The translations under genes and the position numbers were made by a program. Under the pieces are notes generated by a model. That model was not told the DNA's origin and searched no databases. It worked only from the letters and a program-made list of their open reading frames with translations. From positions 1-64,000 of the forward strand of contig JALHNH010000007.1 of assembly GCA_022843625.1 (NCBI GenBank): a stretch of DNA of 64,000 nucleotides. Reading direction: 5' to 3'. Origin of the DNA: Bryobacter sp. Lineage in GTDB: Bacteria > Acidobacteriota > Terriglobia > Bryobacterales > Bryobacteraceae. Shown here one piece after another: positions 17,801-27,036 of this stretch (positions within the stretch are counted from its first letter, which is position 1; the number at the start of each line of letters is the position of its first letter).

Positions 17801-18330
17801 ATCGAGCCGCCAATCGACTGGTTCTGGCCGAAGCTTTGCTGCGAGACACCAGGCAGCACTTTCATCACGGACATGACATCCCGACTGGCGGCCATGAGTG
17901 TTTTCATTTGTGCGTTTGTGACTACCTGGCTTTGTCCGGAAGTATCCAGTTCCACCATTGTTCCCGATGCCTCAACCTGCACTGAATCGGTGACAGCACC
18001 AATGGCCAGCGAGATGGACCCAAGCGAGACGCTGCCGTCAGCTGAGAGTCGCACTCCTTTGCGCTCTTTCGGCACAAAGCCCGCCTGGGAGACCCGTATC
18101 GTATATGATCCTGGCGACAGACTCGGGAATAAAAACACACCCGCTTCGTTAGATTGCCTGACTTGTCGCTCTCCTGTGCCCTCACTGACAAGCGCCACTT
18201 CCGCACCGACAATTGCGGCATTTTGGGCGTCAATGACAACTCCAGATATCTTTCCAGAGACAGATTGTGCCGAAGTGAGTCCGGAGAAAGCGAAGAGCAT
18301 GAGCAGCAGGCTGGCAAATATTCGAGTCAT
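14866..18330 (-). CDS. TonB-dependent receptor, Oar-like, with carboxypeptidase regulatory-like domain
   Basis: 1154 residues from the Met that opens a signal peptide (MTRIFASLLLMLFAFSG), preceded by AAGGATC; longer in-frame starts run through the divergent promoter region and are rejected. Residues about 25-105 are a carboxypeptidase D regulatory-like beta-sandwich (ISGVVIDAQNAAIVGAEV). A plug follows at about 115-250 and then a large beta-barrel ending SLRLQF. These receptors import large ligands, usually glycans, in Acidobacteria and Bacteroidota. It heads the minus-strand unit with the regulator and glycosidase, so it likely takes up the same carbohydrate. Confidence 0.92.
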   Translation of the reverse strand: MTRIFASLLLMLFAFSGLTSAQSVSGKISGVVIDAQNAAIVGAEVALVSEGTGERQVRQSNEAGVFLFPSLSPGSYTIRVSQAGFVPKERKGVRLSADGSVSLGSISLAIGAVTDSVQVEASGTMVELDTSGQSQVVTNAQMKTLMAASRDVMSVMKVLPGVSQQSFGQNQSIGGSISGSELNNFSGTRAKWNSVKLDGQPGQNLDQMNRFSVPIAWDAVEEVTVQPNSYQAEHGRSSGVHINVISKSGTNEFHGSGYLFRRHEQFNASNFFNNRDGLPRPIGRYTSYGASVGGPVKKDKLFFFYSQEFWRVTQAAPIQRTTLPTALEKRGDFSQSVEQNGRLIVVNDPVTRQPVPGNIIPTNQLDKHGLAMLAIMPAPNSPATFLAQGFNNIMQQRIEIPKKQMQFKIDWLPTSRDRISVRPRWFDQDLRGQTGVCCSVNANFEIQPHHYNFLNRAQAVTWTRTVTANLVNELSGGWFTSQEKGNLTERFDLSKYKRENNGLSDLPQLFPDANKENLIPGMQFGGVPNSPSLTYDDRTPIAARDDRLNLQNQTNWLKGKHNVKFGVFYELQLASEGPRIGSSADLGGRFIFNRDANNPLDTNHPFSNAAYGVFREYRQASRYSSGAAGMYLLEWYVQDSWKATRTLSLDFGVRFSRFTDYRLRNPDGAALDLGRYNPANAARLYEPAMNGTTRVARNPVNGAIRPAVFIGAYVPNAGDPLNGMIAGGVPEFKNGFRGNPPLQVQPRFGFAYDVAGKGSTVVRGGIGTYKQAIFSSGEGIISSSVVTAPPIVNVPNLFFGTIPSLRTVGGATFPTNEVFAFDPKWENIPTVYKWSFGIQQKLPGGMLLDTAYVGNTGRHLRHSRQLNTLAPGARFLPSSLDPTTNRPLPDNFIRPIPGFTNVSLRAEDVGWSNYHSLQVSLNKRRAGPLQYGIAYTWSKAMGLSDEDSSSLPMFTNYRTYLYGKLPFDQTHVFVANYSYKLPNLAFAQNNGLARSVFHGWHLSGITTFASGFPSGISFAFSDGVDRTGGGDAPRVWMLQNPLLARDSRSFSNWFNTSAFGAPGRLEFGNAPQDVFRRPGITNFDATFGKDFKLTERLALQFRTEFYNLFNHTQFDGVDSTARFDPQGRQINARFGQVISARAARELQFSLRLQF

Positions 18331-18393
18331 ATTGATCCTTTCAAAGGCTGAGGCATCATATAACATTTTATTTGCCAACAGAAGGGGTGCGGG

Positions 18394-18408
18394 ATCATCA
18401 AGCATGAT
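18394..18408. promoter_or_regulatory. Candidate operator, ATCAT-N5-ATGAT palindrome
   Basis: A perfect 5-base inverted repeat (ATCAT caagc ATGAT) in the 150-base gap between the divergent TonB-receptor and MFS genes. A further ATCAT lies about 40 bases away, at about 18354. FadR-type regulators bind short palindromes of this size, and a FadR-type gene is in the same cluster. The link is inference; AT-rich palindromes of five bases arise by chance. Confidence 0.3.
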
Positions 18409-18480
18409 TTTTATTGAATTTAACGTCGCTTTTGCGCAGGCCTGCTTCTCCAAGTTGATATATTGACTGGAGTTGAAATC

Positions 18481-19743
18481 ATGATTGAGCAACATCGGCG
18501 TTGGTATATCGTGCTCGCGACATTCTTTTTGTCGGTGCTGCTCTATGTGGACCGGGTCTGCATCTCGGCCGCCAAAGATTCGGTATCGCGGGACCTCGCG
18601 CTATCGGAGACCCAGATGGGATGGGTCTTCAGCGCTTTTGCGCTTGGCTATGCGCTGCTGCAAACCCCAGGCGGAATCCTTGCCGACCGTCTTGGCCCGC
18701 GGCGCGTGCTGTCGCTGATCGTGGCCTTCTGGTCGGTCTTTACGGGGCTTACGGCGGCGGTGAGTTCATTGGGATCGATGCTGGTAGTGCGCTTTCTGTT
18801 CGGAGCGGGAGAGGCGGGAGCGTTTCCCGCAATGGCCCGCGCCATCTACTCCTGGATACCGATGCGTGAGCGGGGACTTGTACAAGGTGTCAATTTTTCG
18901 GGATCCCGGGTGGGAGCTGCACTTGCGTTGCCCCTCGTCTCGTGGCTGATCGCAGACATTGGATGGCGACTCTCTTTTGTTGTGCTGATGGTGATCGGAA
19001 TTGGTTGGGCCATCTTGTGGTTCCTCTTCTTTCGTGACGAACCGGGCGATGCGCCGTGGCTGAGCGAACAGGAGCGCAGCTGGATCGTTGCGACGCGCCA
19101 ACAAGCTCGTGCGCCATCGAAGGCGCCCGTCTCACTGAGTCGCGCCATCACTCACTCAAGAACGGTCTGGGCACTGTGTGGACAGTACTTCTCTTCCAAC
19201 TTTGTTTTCTTTTTTGGGTTGACCTGGTTCTTCCCTCAGATGAAGCAGCGCTACGGATTGACCGGAGTTGAAGCAAGCCTGTTTGCGGCAGCTCCCATGA
19301 TTGCCGGCGCGATGGGCAACTGGGTGTCGGGATGGTGGGTGGACCGGTTGTATGAAGGCGGGGCATGGAAGAAATCCCGCCAGTTACCCGCAATGTTTGG
19401 GTTTCTGCTGGCCACGATTGGTGTCATCGGAAGCGCACACGCAGCCACGGCACTGGAGGCTTCGATCTGGTTTAGCCTCTGCATATTCGGATCGGACATG
19501 ACGCTCTCGCCATCATGGAGCACGTGCGTGGACATCGGCGGTAAAAACGCTGGCACTGTATCCGGGGCGATGAACATGGCGGGCAACATTGGATCCTTTA
19601 TTACCGCCCTTGCGTTTCCCTATCTTCTCGCCTGGACCGGATCATCGCTACCATTCTTTTATGTGGCAGCTGCGTTGAATTTGGCTGCCATTGCCAGCTG
19701 GTTGGCAATTGAACCAGCCATTGCTTTGGAGGTTGATACATGA
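18481..19743 (+). CDS. MFS transporter, anion:cation symporter type
   Basis: 420 residues from an ATG with GGAG eight bases upstream; an in-frame TTG 18 bases earlier is less likely. Twelve membrane segments are apparent. The loop DRLGPRRV between segments 2 and 3 is the MFS A-motif, and the N-terminal RWYIV...DRVCISAA pattern fits the ACS family that imports hexuronates, glucarate, tartrate and similar sugar acids. It heads the plus-strand operon (stop overlaps the next ATG), so the substrate is probably the sugar acid processed by the next three genes. Confidence 0.88.
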   Translation: MIEQHRRWYIVLATFFLSVLLYVDRVCISAAKDSVSRDLALSETQMGWVFSAFALGYALLQTPGGILADRLGPRRVLSLIVAFWSVFTGLTAAVSSLGSMLVVRFLFGAGEAGAFPAMARAIYSWIPMRERGLVQGVNFSGSRVGAALALPLVSWLIADIGWRLSFVVLMVIGIGWAILWFLFFRDEPGDAPWLSEQERSWIVATRQQARAPSKAPVSLSRAITHSRTVWALCGQYFSSNFVFFFGLTWFFPQMKQRYGLTGVEASLFAAAPMIAGAMGNWVSGWWVDRLYEGGAWKKSRQLPAMFGFLLATIGVIGSAHAATALEASIWFSLCIFGSDMTLSPSWSTCVDIGGKNAGTVSGAMNMAGNIGSFITALAFPYLLAWTGSSLPFFYVAAALNLAAIASWLAIEPAIALEVDT

Positions 19744-21407
19744 TGGTGCGGCGTGGCGTTGTTTTAGGTGCCGGATACTTTAGCGATTTTCATCTCGAGG
19801 CCTGGAAGAGGCTGCCGGGAGTGGAGATTGTTTGCGTCTGCGATCTGGATGAAGCGAAGGCGCGAAAGGCAGCGGACAAGTATGGCATCAAAAACATTTC
19901 GACTCATCCCCAGGAAGCAATCGCAGAAGATGGAATCGATTTCGTAGACATCGCGACGCCGCCTACGGGGCGGCTAGAACTTGTTGAAGCGGCCGTGGGT
20001 AGAGGCTTGGCGGTGATTTGCCAGAAGCCGCTGGCTGCTGATTTTGCTACAGCAAAACGAATCCTCGATATTGGGGCTGCATCGCCGGCCCCCTTTATGG
20101 TTCACGAGAACTTCCGCTTCCAGCCCTGGTATCGCGAGATCAAGAGATTGCTCGATTCCGGCATCATCGGCAACAAGTTGCACTCGATCACGATGAACTC
20201 CCGCATGGGCGATGGATGGGGGGAAGAAGCCTACCTGGGACGACAGCCCTATTTCCGGACCATGCCTCGCCTGCTGGTGCATGAGACGGGCATCCACTTT
20301 GTCGATACCTTCCGGTATCTGGGCGGAGAGATCGCAGAGTGCTCGGCCAGTCTGCGGCGGCTCAATCCAGTGATCGCAGGGGAAGACGCCGGACGGTTGA
20401 GCTTCCGCTTTCGCAGCGGCGCAGAGGCGGTCTGGGATGCGAATCGCTACAACGAATCATTGAGCCCGGATTTCCGCTACACCTTTGGGGAACTACTGGT
20501 GGAGGCCGATGGCGGCAGCATCTGGCTTGGCTTTGACGGATCCATTCGAATCAAGCAACTGGGAAAGGCCGCCTACCTTCACGAGTACGAATACGCCCGA
20601 GTGGGCTTTGGCGGTGATTGCGTTTATGCCTGCCAGCGGCATTTTCTGGATGTGCTCGACGGCAAGGCCACATGCGAAACTGCTCCGCGGGAATATGAGA
20701 AGTCTTTGCGAATCGTAGAAGCGCTTTATGAATCCGCGCGGAAGAACCGGCCTGTTTCACTGGCGAGGACGAGGCGTGTTGTCGACCTAAGCCTGCCGGT
20801 TTCCAATTCCCTTCGAGGAGTGAGTATCAGCAGTGCCAAGACCATCGCGGCAGACGGATGGAATGCAACCACGCTGACCCTCTACTCTCATTCGGGCACG
20901 CATATGGATGCACCGAGGCATTTCCTGCCCGAGGGCGCGAGTCTCGATCAACAGGATCTGTCTGCTTGTTGCGGCCCGGCACGTATCGTTGATCTTGCTC
21001 CTGTCCAACCGCGCCAACTATTGACAGTTGAGGATGTCGAATCATGCATCGGCGAGGTGTTTCCAGGAGACCGGCTCCTGTTCAAAACCGACTGGCACAA
21101 ACGATTTGGTACGAGCGAGTATCGCGAAGAGCTGCCACGAATCTCTGTTGAACTCTCACGCTGGCTGGTAGAAAAACAGGTGGCACTCATTGGGGTAGAA
21201 CCTCCTTCTGTAGCAGACGTCAACAACATGGCAGAACTCACTGAGGTGCATCAGACCCTGTTTCGAGGTGGCGTTGTCATCGTGGAGGGCCTTGCGCACC
21301 TGGACCAGATTACGCAACCAGAGGTAGAATTCATCGCCTTGCCACTCAAGATTCTTGAAGGTGATGGCTGCCCGGTTCGAGCCATTGCGATTGAAGAGGT
21401 TTGCTGA
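19740..21407 (+). CDS. Fused Gfo/Idh/MocA oxidoreductase and cyclase (kynurenine-formamidase-like) protein
   Basis: 555 residues with two full domains. Residues 1-340 are a Gfo/Idh/MocA dehydrogenase: VLGAGYFSDFH at 8-18 binds NAD(P), the catalytic Lys96 is in CQKP (usually EKP), and HETGIHFVD at 181-189 supplies the active-site His186. Residues 346-555 are a cyclase-family metal hydrolase with the metal motif HSGTHMDAPRH at 384-394 and the later PPSVAD and LAHLDQI blocks. The likely chemistry is oxidation of a sugar to a lactone, or of a sugar acid, paired with hydrolysis of a lactone or cyclic product. GGAGG sits seven bases before the first ATG. The frame is open across the junction, so the fusion is real in this sequence. 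Separate genes are the usual arrangement. Confidence 0.85.
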   Translation: MMVRRGVVLGAGYFSDFHLEAWKRLPGVEIVCVCDLDEAKARKAADKYGIKNISTHPQEAIAEDGIDFVDIATPPTGRLELVEAAVGRGLAVICQKPLAADFATAKRILDIGAASPAPFMVHENFRFQPWYREIKRLLDSGIIGNKLHSITMNSRMGDGWGEEAYLGRQPYFRTMPRLLVHETGIHFVDTFRYLGGEIAECSASLRRLNPVIAGEDAGRLSFRFRSGAEAVWDANRYNESLSPDFRYTFGELLVEADGGSIWLGFDGSIRIKQLGKAAYLHEYEYARVGFGGDCVYACQRHFLDVLDGKATCETAPREYEKSLRIVEALYESARKNRPVSLARTRRVVDLSLPVSNSLRGVSISSAKTIAADGWNATTLTLYSHSGTHMDAPRHFLPEGASLDQQDLSACCGPARIVDLAPVQPRQLLTVEDVESCIGEVFPGDRLLFKTDWHKRFGTSEYREELPRISVELSRWLVEKQVALIGVEPPSVADVNNMAELTEVHQTLFRGGVVIVEGLAHLDQITQPEVEFIALPLKILEGDGCPVRAIAIEEVC

Positions 21408-22609
21408 TGCTGGGCTGCATTGCAGACGACTATACGGGAGCAACCGATTTATCGTCGATGCTGGTGCGGGCAGGCTTGCGTGTAGTGCAGGTTTTTGGCC
21501 CGGAGACTACGGTGCCCCTCGAAGATGTTGACGCGGTGGTTCTGTCGCTGAAGTCACGATCTATCCCAGCGGCCGATGCAGTGGCGATGTCGCTAAAGGC
21601 GCTTCGATTTCTGCAGTCGATCGGGGTGACGCGATTCTTCTTCAAGTACTGTTCGACCTTTGATTCCACTCCCGCTGGAAACATTGGCCCTGTGGCAGAA
21701 GCTCTGGGTGATGCGCTTGGGGTGAGGCAGCTTTGGCACGTCCCTTCGTTCCCCGAGAATGGCCGCACTGTCTATTGCGGGAATCTGTTTGTGAATCGTG
21801 TTCCTCTGAGTGAAAGCGGGATGAAGGATCATCCGTTGAATCCGATGAGGGATAGCAGTCTGGTGCGGGTGTTGCAGGCGCAGTGCAAGGGCAGAGTTGA
21901 TTTTTTGCCCCTCGATGAAGTGCGGGCCGGAAGCACAATCCGATGTGGAGATGGCCACTGGATTATCGATGCCATCCATGACGAGGACTTGAAGCAGATC
22001 GCCCGGCTGGCTCAGGGTCAGATCTTATTGACGGGTGGATCGGCTATCGCAAGGTTCTGGGCTGAGGGGGCTGGCGGATCGAAGCCAGCCATGAGTTTGT
22101 CTGCCCCGGTGGCAACCGCGATTTTGGCAGGAAGCTGCTCTGTCGCAACGCGCCAACAGATCGATGCGTTCCAACCAGTGAAGCGACTGGACATCATCGC
22201 TGCCTCGGAAAACGAATCCGCGTTTCAGCTAGTGGTAGAGGAAGCAGTATCGTGGTGTCTAGAAAATTCTCCGGCGCTGATCGCCTCTGGTGCAGATGCG
22301 GCCGCTGTTGCGGCCACCGTATCACGGCTTGGCGAAAGGCAGGCCGCAGAGTTAACCGAATCTCTTTTTGCCAGAATCGCGAAAGCCCTGGCCGACAGGG
22401 GGGTCAACCGCATCATCGTAGCGGGTGGTGAAACCTCGGGAGCGGTTGTAAATGCATTGGGAATTGATGCTATTCGGATTGGAGAAGAGATTTCCCCCGG
22501 AGTGCCGTGCGTGCATACGCTTCGGGAGCCGTATCTTTCGCTCGCACTTAAGTCTGGTAATTTTGGTGGCGCGGGTTTCTTTACCGATGCCATCCGCAAA
22601 CTGAGTTGA
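21407..22609 (+). CDS. otnK: 3-oxo-tetronate kinase-like protein (DUF1537 / four-carbon acid sugar kinase)
   Basis: 400 residues from the ATG overlapping the previous stop (TGATG) with GAAGAGG upstream. The N-terminal motif IADDYTGATDLSS (about 5-17) and the C-terminal nucleotide-binding GGETSGAV (340-347) define the DUF1537 kinases. Known members phosphorylate 3-oxo-tetronates (OtnK), D-threonate or D-erythronate (DtnK) and related branched acids. The next gene is an OtnC-like aldolase-family decarboxylase, which favours the oxo-acid kinase role. The exact substrate is open, so the symbol is by context. Confidence 0.82.
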   Translation: MLGCIADDYTGATDLSSMLVRAGLRVVQVFGPETTVPLEDVDAVVLSLKSRSIPAADAVAMSLKALRFLQSIGVTRFFFKYCSTFDSTPAGNIGPVAEALGDALGVRQLWHVPSFPENGRTVYCGNLFVNRVPLSESGMKDHPLNPMRDSSLVRVLQAQCKGRVDFLPLDEVRAGSTIRCGDGHWIIDAIHDEDLKQIARLAQGQILLTGGSAIARFWAEGAGGSKPAMSLSAPVATAILAGSCSVATRQQIDAFQPVKRLDIIAASENESAFQLVVEEAVSWCLENSPALIASGADAAAVAATVSRLGERQAAELTESLFARIAKALADRGVNRIIVAGGETSGAVVNALGIDAIRIGEEISPGVPCVHTLREPYLSLALKSGNFGGAGFFTDAIRKLS

Positions 22610-22621
22610 ACGGGAGAGTAG

Positions 22622-23257
22622 ATGCAAACGGAACGTGAAATACGAGAGCAGATGGCTCTGCATGGAAAGTCCCTTTATGATCGTGGACTCACGCCGGGCA
22701 GTTCTGGCAATATCAGCGTGCGGCTGCCGGATGGGATGTTGATTACACCTACCAACTCTTGCCTGGGAAGGCTTGACCCAGACTCGATCTCGCGGCTCGA
22801 TTCGAGTGGAAATCTCCTGTCGGGCAAGCCGCCATCGAAGGAACTCTTTCTGCACCGGGCGTATTATGATTCCCGCTCGAAGGAAACAGCGGTGGTGCAC
22901 CTGCACTCGACCTGGTCTGTCGCGGTGAGTTGCCTGGCCGACGTTGACCCGGAGAATGTTCTGCCTGCAATTACCGCCTACTATGTAATGCGTGTGGGGC
23001 GGCTGCCGCTGATCCCTTATTTTGCTCCGGGCAACAAAGATCTTGCTGGCGCTGTAGCCGAAGCATCGCGTGCGGCCAAGGGTGTGTTGCTGGCAAACCA
23101 CGGGCCAGTGATTGGCGGTAGCGACCTCGATACGGCAGTCTACGCAGCGGAAGAACTGGAAGAGACAGCGAAGTTGCACATGATCTTGAGATCCCTTCCT
23201 ACGCGCTTTCTCACGGCCGATCAACAAACCGAATTGCACAGGCTCTTTCCATCGTAG
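22622..23257 (+). CDS. otnC: Class II aldolase family, 3-oxo-tetronate 4-phosphate decarboxylase-like
   Basis: 211 residues. Zinc ligands His93 and His95 (VHLHSTW) and His160 (LLANHGP), and catalytic Glu74 (SKELFLH), are in the class II aldolase positions; GSSGNIS at 26-32 binds phosphate. Length and pairing with a DUF1537 kinase match OtnC, which decarboxylates 3-oxo-tetronate 4-phosphate to dihydroxyacetone phosphate. A fuculose- or ribulose-phosphate aldolase is the alternative. GGGAG lies just upstream of the ATG. Last gene of the sugar-acid operon. Confidence 0.82.
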   Translation: MQTEREIREQMALHGKSLYDRGLTPGSSGNISVRLPDGMLITPTNSCLGRLDPDSISRLDSSGNLLSGKPPSKELFLHRAYYDSRSKETAVVHLHSTWSVAVSCLADVDPENVLPAITAYYVMRVGRLPLIPYFAPGNKDLAGAVAEASRAAKGVLLANHGPVIGGSDLDTAVYAAEELEETAKLHMILRSLPTRFLTADQQTELHRLFPS

Positions 23258-23283
23258 AGACCCTATATTTGCTGACGGATATA

Positions 23284-24993
23284 ATGATAGGAATGCTTAC
23301 TGACGGTCCTACCGAGACCCCTGCCTCGTCTGAAAAGGCTCCTTCGAACTTCATCCGCGACATCATCATTCAGGATATTCAGAACGGAAAGAACAACGGG
23401 CGTGTCCATACCCGCTTTCCTCCAGAGCCCAACGGATATCTCCATATTGGTCACGCCAAGTCCATCTGTCTGAATTTTGGGTTAGCGAAAGATTTTGGCG
23501 GCAAGTGCAACCTGCGGTTTGACGATACCAACCCATCGAAGGAAGAAACGGAATACGTCGACAGCATTATCAAGGACGTTCGCTGGCTTGGCTTCGATTG
23601 GGAAGACCGGATTTTCTACGCCTCGGATTACTTTGAACAACTTTTCCAGTGGGCAGTGCAATTGATCCAGCAGGGTCAAGCCTATGTCTGCGATCTCACG
23701 GCTGAACAAGTTCGTGAGACCCGTGGAACGACTACGGAGCCTGGCGTCGAGAGCCCTTATCGAAACCGTTCGATCGAAGAGAATCTCGATCTCTTTCATC
23801 GCATGAGGGCAGGTGAGTTCCCGGATGGATCGCGCACGCTTCGATCGAAGATCGACATGGCGTCGCCAAACTTCAACATGCGCGACCCGGTAATGTACCG
23901 CATCCTGCGTGCCGAGCATCATCGCACCGGCAACGACTGGCTGATCTATCCGATGTATGACTACGCTCACGGCGAGTGCGATTCGATAGAAGGAATCACG
24001 CATTCCATCTGCACCCTGGAGTTTGAAGACCATCGCCCGCTCTACGACTGGTACGTGGCGAGCCTTGGGATCCATCGGCCGCAGCAGATCGAATTCGACC
24101 GCCTGAACATCACGAACACGATGTTAAGCAAGCGCAAGCTTTTGATGCTGGTGCAAAAGGGCTTCGTGTCGGGCTGGGATGACCCGCGCATGCCCACGCT
24201 ATCCGGTATTCGCCGCCGAGGCTATACGCCAGAGGCCATTCGTAACTTTTGTGGCTCGATTGGTGTATCCAAGAGCAACGGCGTGATTGAATTGGCCCTG
24301 CTTGAACATCATATTCGCGAAGACCTTAACAAGCGCGCCCGTCGCGTGATGGCAGTTATCGACCCCATCAAGGTTGTGATCGACAATTACCCGGACGGCC
24401 AGACAGAAGAACATATGGCACCGAACCACCCGGATGCGCCCGAGATGGGAAGCCGCGCTGTTCCGTTTTCGAAGGTGCTTTACATTGAGCGGGATGACTT
24501 CCGTGAAGTGCCTCCGCCCAAGTATCACCGTCTGTTTCCAGGGCAGGAAGTTCGCCTCCGCTATGCGTACTTCATCAAGTGCGTGAGCGTGGAGAAGGAT
24601 GAGAACGGCGAAGTCACCGTTGTTCATTGCACCTATGATCCTGCCAGCCGGGGTGGGGATTCTCCCGACGGACGCAAAGTGAAGTCGACAATTCACTGGG
24701 TCTCTGCCGAGCATGCGCTTGATTTTGAAGCGCGTCTCTATGAAAGCCTGTTGCTGGAAGATGCCCCGCAATCAGAGGATCTGGCAACGCAGATCAATCC
24801 AAATTCATTGGTCGTCAGGCCCGATGCCAAGATCGAGCCATGCGTTAAGGGTGTCGAAGCCAATACGCATTTTCAATTCGAAAGAGTCGGCTACTTCAAT
24901 GTGGATTCCGATTCGACAGATGAAAAGCTGGTCTGCAATCGCACCGTGCAGCTTCGCGATGCCTGGGCCAAAATCGAAAAGAAAGCCAAGTAA
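23284..24993 (+). CDS. glnS: Glutaminyl-tRNA synthetase
   Basis: Class I aminoacyl-tRNA synthetase charging tRNA-Gln. The HIGH signature is in [14 protein letters not shown] and the KMSKS loop reads MLSKRKL. The C-terminal beta-barrel anticodon-binding region is complete to about residue 565. I place the start at the ATG at 23284 (569 residues); a Met three codons later is also possible and an upstream TTG is unlikely. The gene starts 26 bases after the sugar-acid operon without an obvious terminator. It converges with the molybdenum hydroxylase gene, leaving six bases between stops. Confidence 0.95.
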   Translation: MIGMLTDGPTETPASSEKAPSNFIRDIIIQDIQNGKNNGRVHTRFPPEPNGYLHIGHAKSICLNFGLAKDFGGKCNLRFDDTNPSKEETEYVDSIIKDVRWLGFDWEDRIFYASDYFEQLFQWAVQLIQQGQAYVCDLTAEQVRETRGTTTEPGVESPYRNRSIEENLDLFHRMRAGEFPDGSRTLRSKIDMASPNFNMRDPVMYRILRAEHHRTGNDWLIYPMYDYAHGECDSIEGITHSICTLEFEDHRPLYDWYVASLGIHRPQQIEFDRLNITNTMLSKRKLLMLVQKGFVSGWDDPRMPTLSGIRRRGYTPEAIRNFCGSIGVSKSNGVIELALLEHHIREDLNKRARRVMAVIDPIKVVIDNYPDGQTEEHMAPNHPDAPEMGSRAVPFSKVLYIERDDFREVPPPKYHRLFPGQEVRLRYAYFIKCVSVEKDENGEVTVVHCTYDPASRGGDSPDGRKVKSTIHWVSAEHALDFEARLYESLLLEDAPQSEDLATQINPNSLVVRPDAKIEPCVKGVEANTHFQFERVGYFNVDSDSTDEKLVCNRTVQLRDAWAKIEKKAK

Positions 24994-24999
24994 ACCAAG

Positions 25000-27036
25000 C
25001 TAGGCAAAACGCAGAGGCAGCGAGCGATGCCGTTTGCCGGTAGCTGCGAAGATAGCGTTGGCAATGGCCGGGGCGATGGTGGGTGTACTCGCCTCGCCGG
25101 TACCTGAGGGTGGTGCCTTGCTCTCGATCACATGGACTTCAATCGTTGGCATCTCGTCAATGCGCAGCATGTTGTAGTCGTTGAAGTTGCGTTGTTTGAC
25201 GCGACCGCGGTCGATGGTGATGGGGTCCTTTAGGGCGGCAGTGAGACCATACACGATACCGCTGAGCATCTGTTGCTCGACACCACGGGGATTAATGACG
25301 ACGCCGCAATCGATGGCGCATACAACACGATCCACTTGGAGCTTGCCCTGCTTCATGGTGACCTCAGCTACTTGCGCCGTGAAGCTACTGATGTTGTTGG
25401 AGACGGCGATGCCACGTCCACGGCCGGGGGCGAGAGGAGTAGACCAACCCGCTTTTGCAGCAGCGAGTTCCAGGACAGCCAGGAGGCGCGGAGACTTGGC
25501 GAGCAGACGGCGGCGCACTTCGAGCGGATCCTTCTTGCCGGCGGCAGCAAGTTCATCGATCATGCCTTCGAGGAAAAAGGTGTTTTGCGAATAGCCGACG
25601 CTACGCCAGTAGCTGACAGGGATGCCGTGCTCCATGGCGTGGTACTCGACACGGAGGTTGGGGATGCTGTAGGGCGTGTCATGGATACCTTCGACGCCCG
25701 TGCGCGATACACCGTCGCGGAGTCCGCCAAAGGGGGCCGAGGCGATGCGGGCACGCAATGCGGCGGGCCAGCCATCGCTATCAAGTGAGCCGGCGAAATG
25801 GACCATCGCGGCGGGACGGTAGAAATCCTGCTGCATGTCATCCTCACGGGACCAGGTGACCTTCACAGGGGCAGCAACGGCTTTGGAGAGTTCAACTGCT
25901 TCCGAGATGTAGTCAGCGTTGGAACGGCGTCCGAAACCACCGCCCATGAATTCGGTATGGATGGTGACTTGTTCGGCCTTGAGGCCAGTGAGGCGCATGG
26001 CTGCTTGTTCGGCGGCACTTTGGCCTTGCGTCGATGCCCAGACTTCGCAGGAGTCTTTGCGAACGTCGGCAACGGCGTTGAGAGGCTCCATCGGTGCGTG
26101 CGCGAGGAAGGGGGCGTCGTAGATCGCTTCAAGGGTAAACGAAGCTTGAGTAGCGTCGCCTGTATTGCGAGCGATAAAGCCAGGCTGCGCGATCTTTGCA
26201 GCGTAGTCTTGCGCCATCGATGCAGTGGAATGGGCGGCGGTAGGGCCTTCATTCCATTCGACGGTCAGCAGACGCTTGCCTTGCATGGCCGCCCAGGTGG
26301 AGTCTGCCAGAACAGCGACTCCATTTGAAACGGCGATCACGTCCTTGACGCCAGGGAATGCTTTGGCCTTTGCAGCCTCAAAGGATTTGAGTTTGCCACC
26401 GAAAACGGGAGATCGGGTTATGGCGGCGTGGAGCATGCCAGGGCGATAGATGTCTATGCCAAACCTGGCAGTACCGTTGGTCTTGGACGGAGTGTCCAGG
26501 CGCCTGGTGCTCTTTCCGATCAGTTTAAATTGCTCCGGAGACTTCAGCGTCACGCTTGCAGGGGCGGGGAGTTTGGAGGCAGCCAGTGCCAACTGGCCAT
26601 AACTAAGGATGCGATTGCCACTGCTAACCTTGCTGTTGCTGGTGGTGCATGCTTCGGCTGAAACGCCCCATTGTTGCGCAGCGGCCTGGACGAGCATGGC
26701 GCGGCCGGTGGCACCGGCGCGACGCACGGGCTCCCAGGAGGTGCGCATGCTGTGGCTCCCAAAGACGCCCTGGAATGGCCCGTATTCTTTGCTCAGGCCG
26801 GGAAATTCAGTCTTGATTTTCGTCCAGTCACAATCGAGTTCTTCGGCAAGGAGCATGGCGATGGAGGTGACGGTGCCCTGGCCCATCTCTGCCTTGTGGA
26901 TGAAGACAGTAACCTGATCGTCAGGGGCGATGTGAACGAAGGCGTTGAGCTTGACCGCGTTGTTGGGGACAGCACCGAGGCGGAAGTGAATGGTGAGGCC
27001 AGCGGCGGCAGTAGCGAGGAAATTACGGCGCTTCAC
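25000..27036 (-). CDS. Molybdopterin-binding subunit of a xanthine-dehydrogenase-family hydroxylase (IorB-like)
   Basis: 678 residues with a twin-arginine signal ([13 protein letters not shown]), so it is exported folded. It belongs to the aldehyde oxidase/xanthine dehydrogenase large-subunit family, closest in layout to isoquinoline 1-oxidoreductase beta: [12 protein letters not shown] for cofactor binding and the catalytic Glu648 in GTGEASTPT near the C-terminus. It would hydroxylate an aromatic heterocycle or oxidise an aldehyde using water. The ATG overlaps the iron-sulphur subunit gene by four bases (ATGA), as expected for a tight heterodimer. No FAD subunit or dedicated cytochrome subunit is adjacent. 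Confidence 0.9.
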   Translation of the reverse strand: MKRRNFLATAAAGLTIHFRLGAVPNNAVKLNAFVHIAPDDQVTVFIHKAEMGQGTVTSIAMLLAEELDCDWTKIKTEFPGLSKEYGPFQGVFGSHSMRTSWEPVRRAGATGRAMLVQAAAQQWGVSAEACTTSNSKVSSGNRILSYGQLALAASKLPAPASVTLKSPEQFKLIGKSTRRLDTPSKTNGTARFGIDIYRPGMLHAAITRSPVFGGKLKSFEAAKAKAFPGVKDVIAVSNGVAVLADSTWAAMQGKRLLTVEWNEGPTAAHSTASMAQDYAAKIAQPGFIARNTGDATQASFTLEAIYDAPFLAHAPMEPLNAVADVRKDSCEVWASTQGQSAAEQAAMRLTGLKAEQVTIHTEFMGGGFGRRSNADYISEAVELSKAVAAPVKVTWSREDDMQQDFYRPAAMVHFAGSLDSDGWPAALRARIASAPFGGLRDGVSRTGVEGIHDTPYSIPNLRVEYHAMEHGIPVSYWRSVGYSQNTFFLEGMIDELAAAGKKDPLEVRRRLLAKSPRLLAVLELAAAKAGWSTPLAPGRGRGIAVSNNISSFTAQVAEVTMKQGKLQVDRVVCAIDCGVVINPRGVEQQMLSGIVYGLTAALKDPITIDRGRVKQRNFNDYNMLRIDEMPTIEVHVIESKAPPSGTGEASTPTIAPAIANAIFAATGKRHRSLPLRFA

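Noticed and set aside
22352..23239. 295-codon minus-strand frame over the kinase and aldolase genes
   Set aside because: Crosses two well-supported genes in antisense; product is Arg/His-rich without family features.
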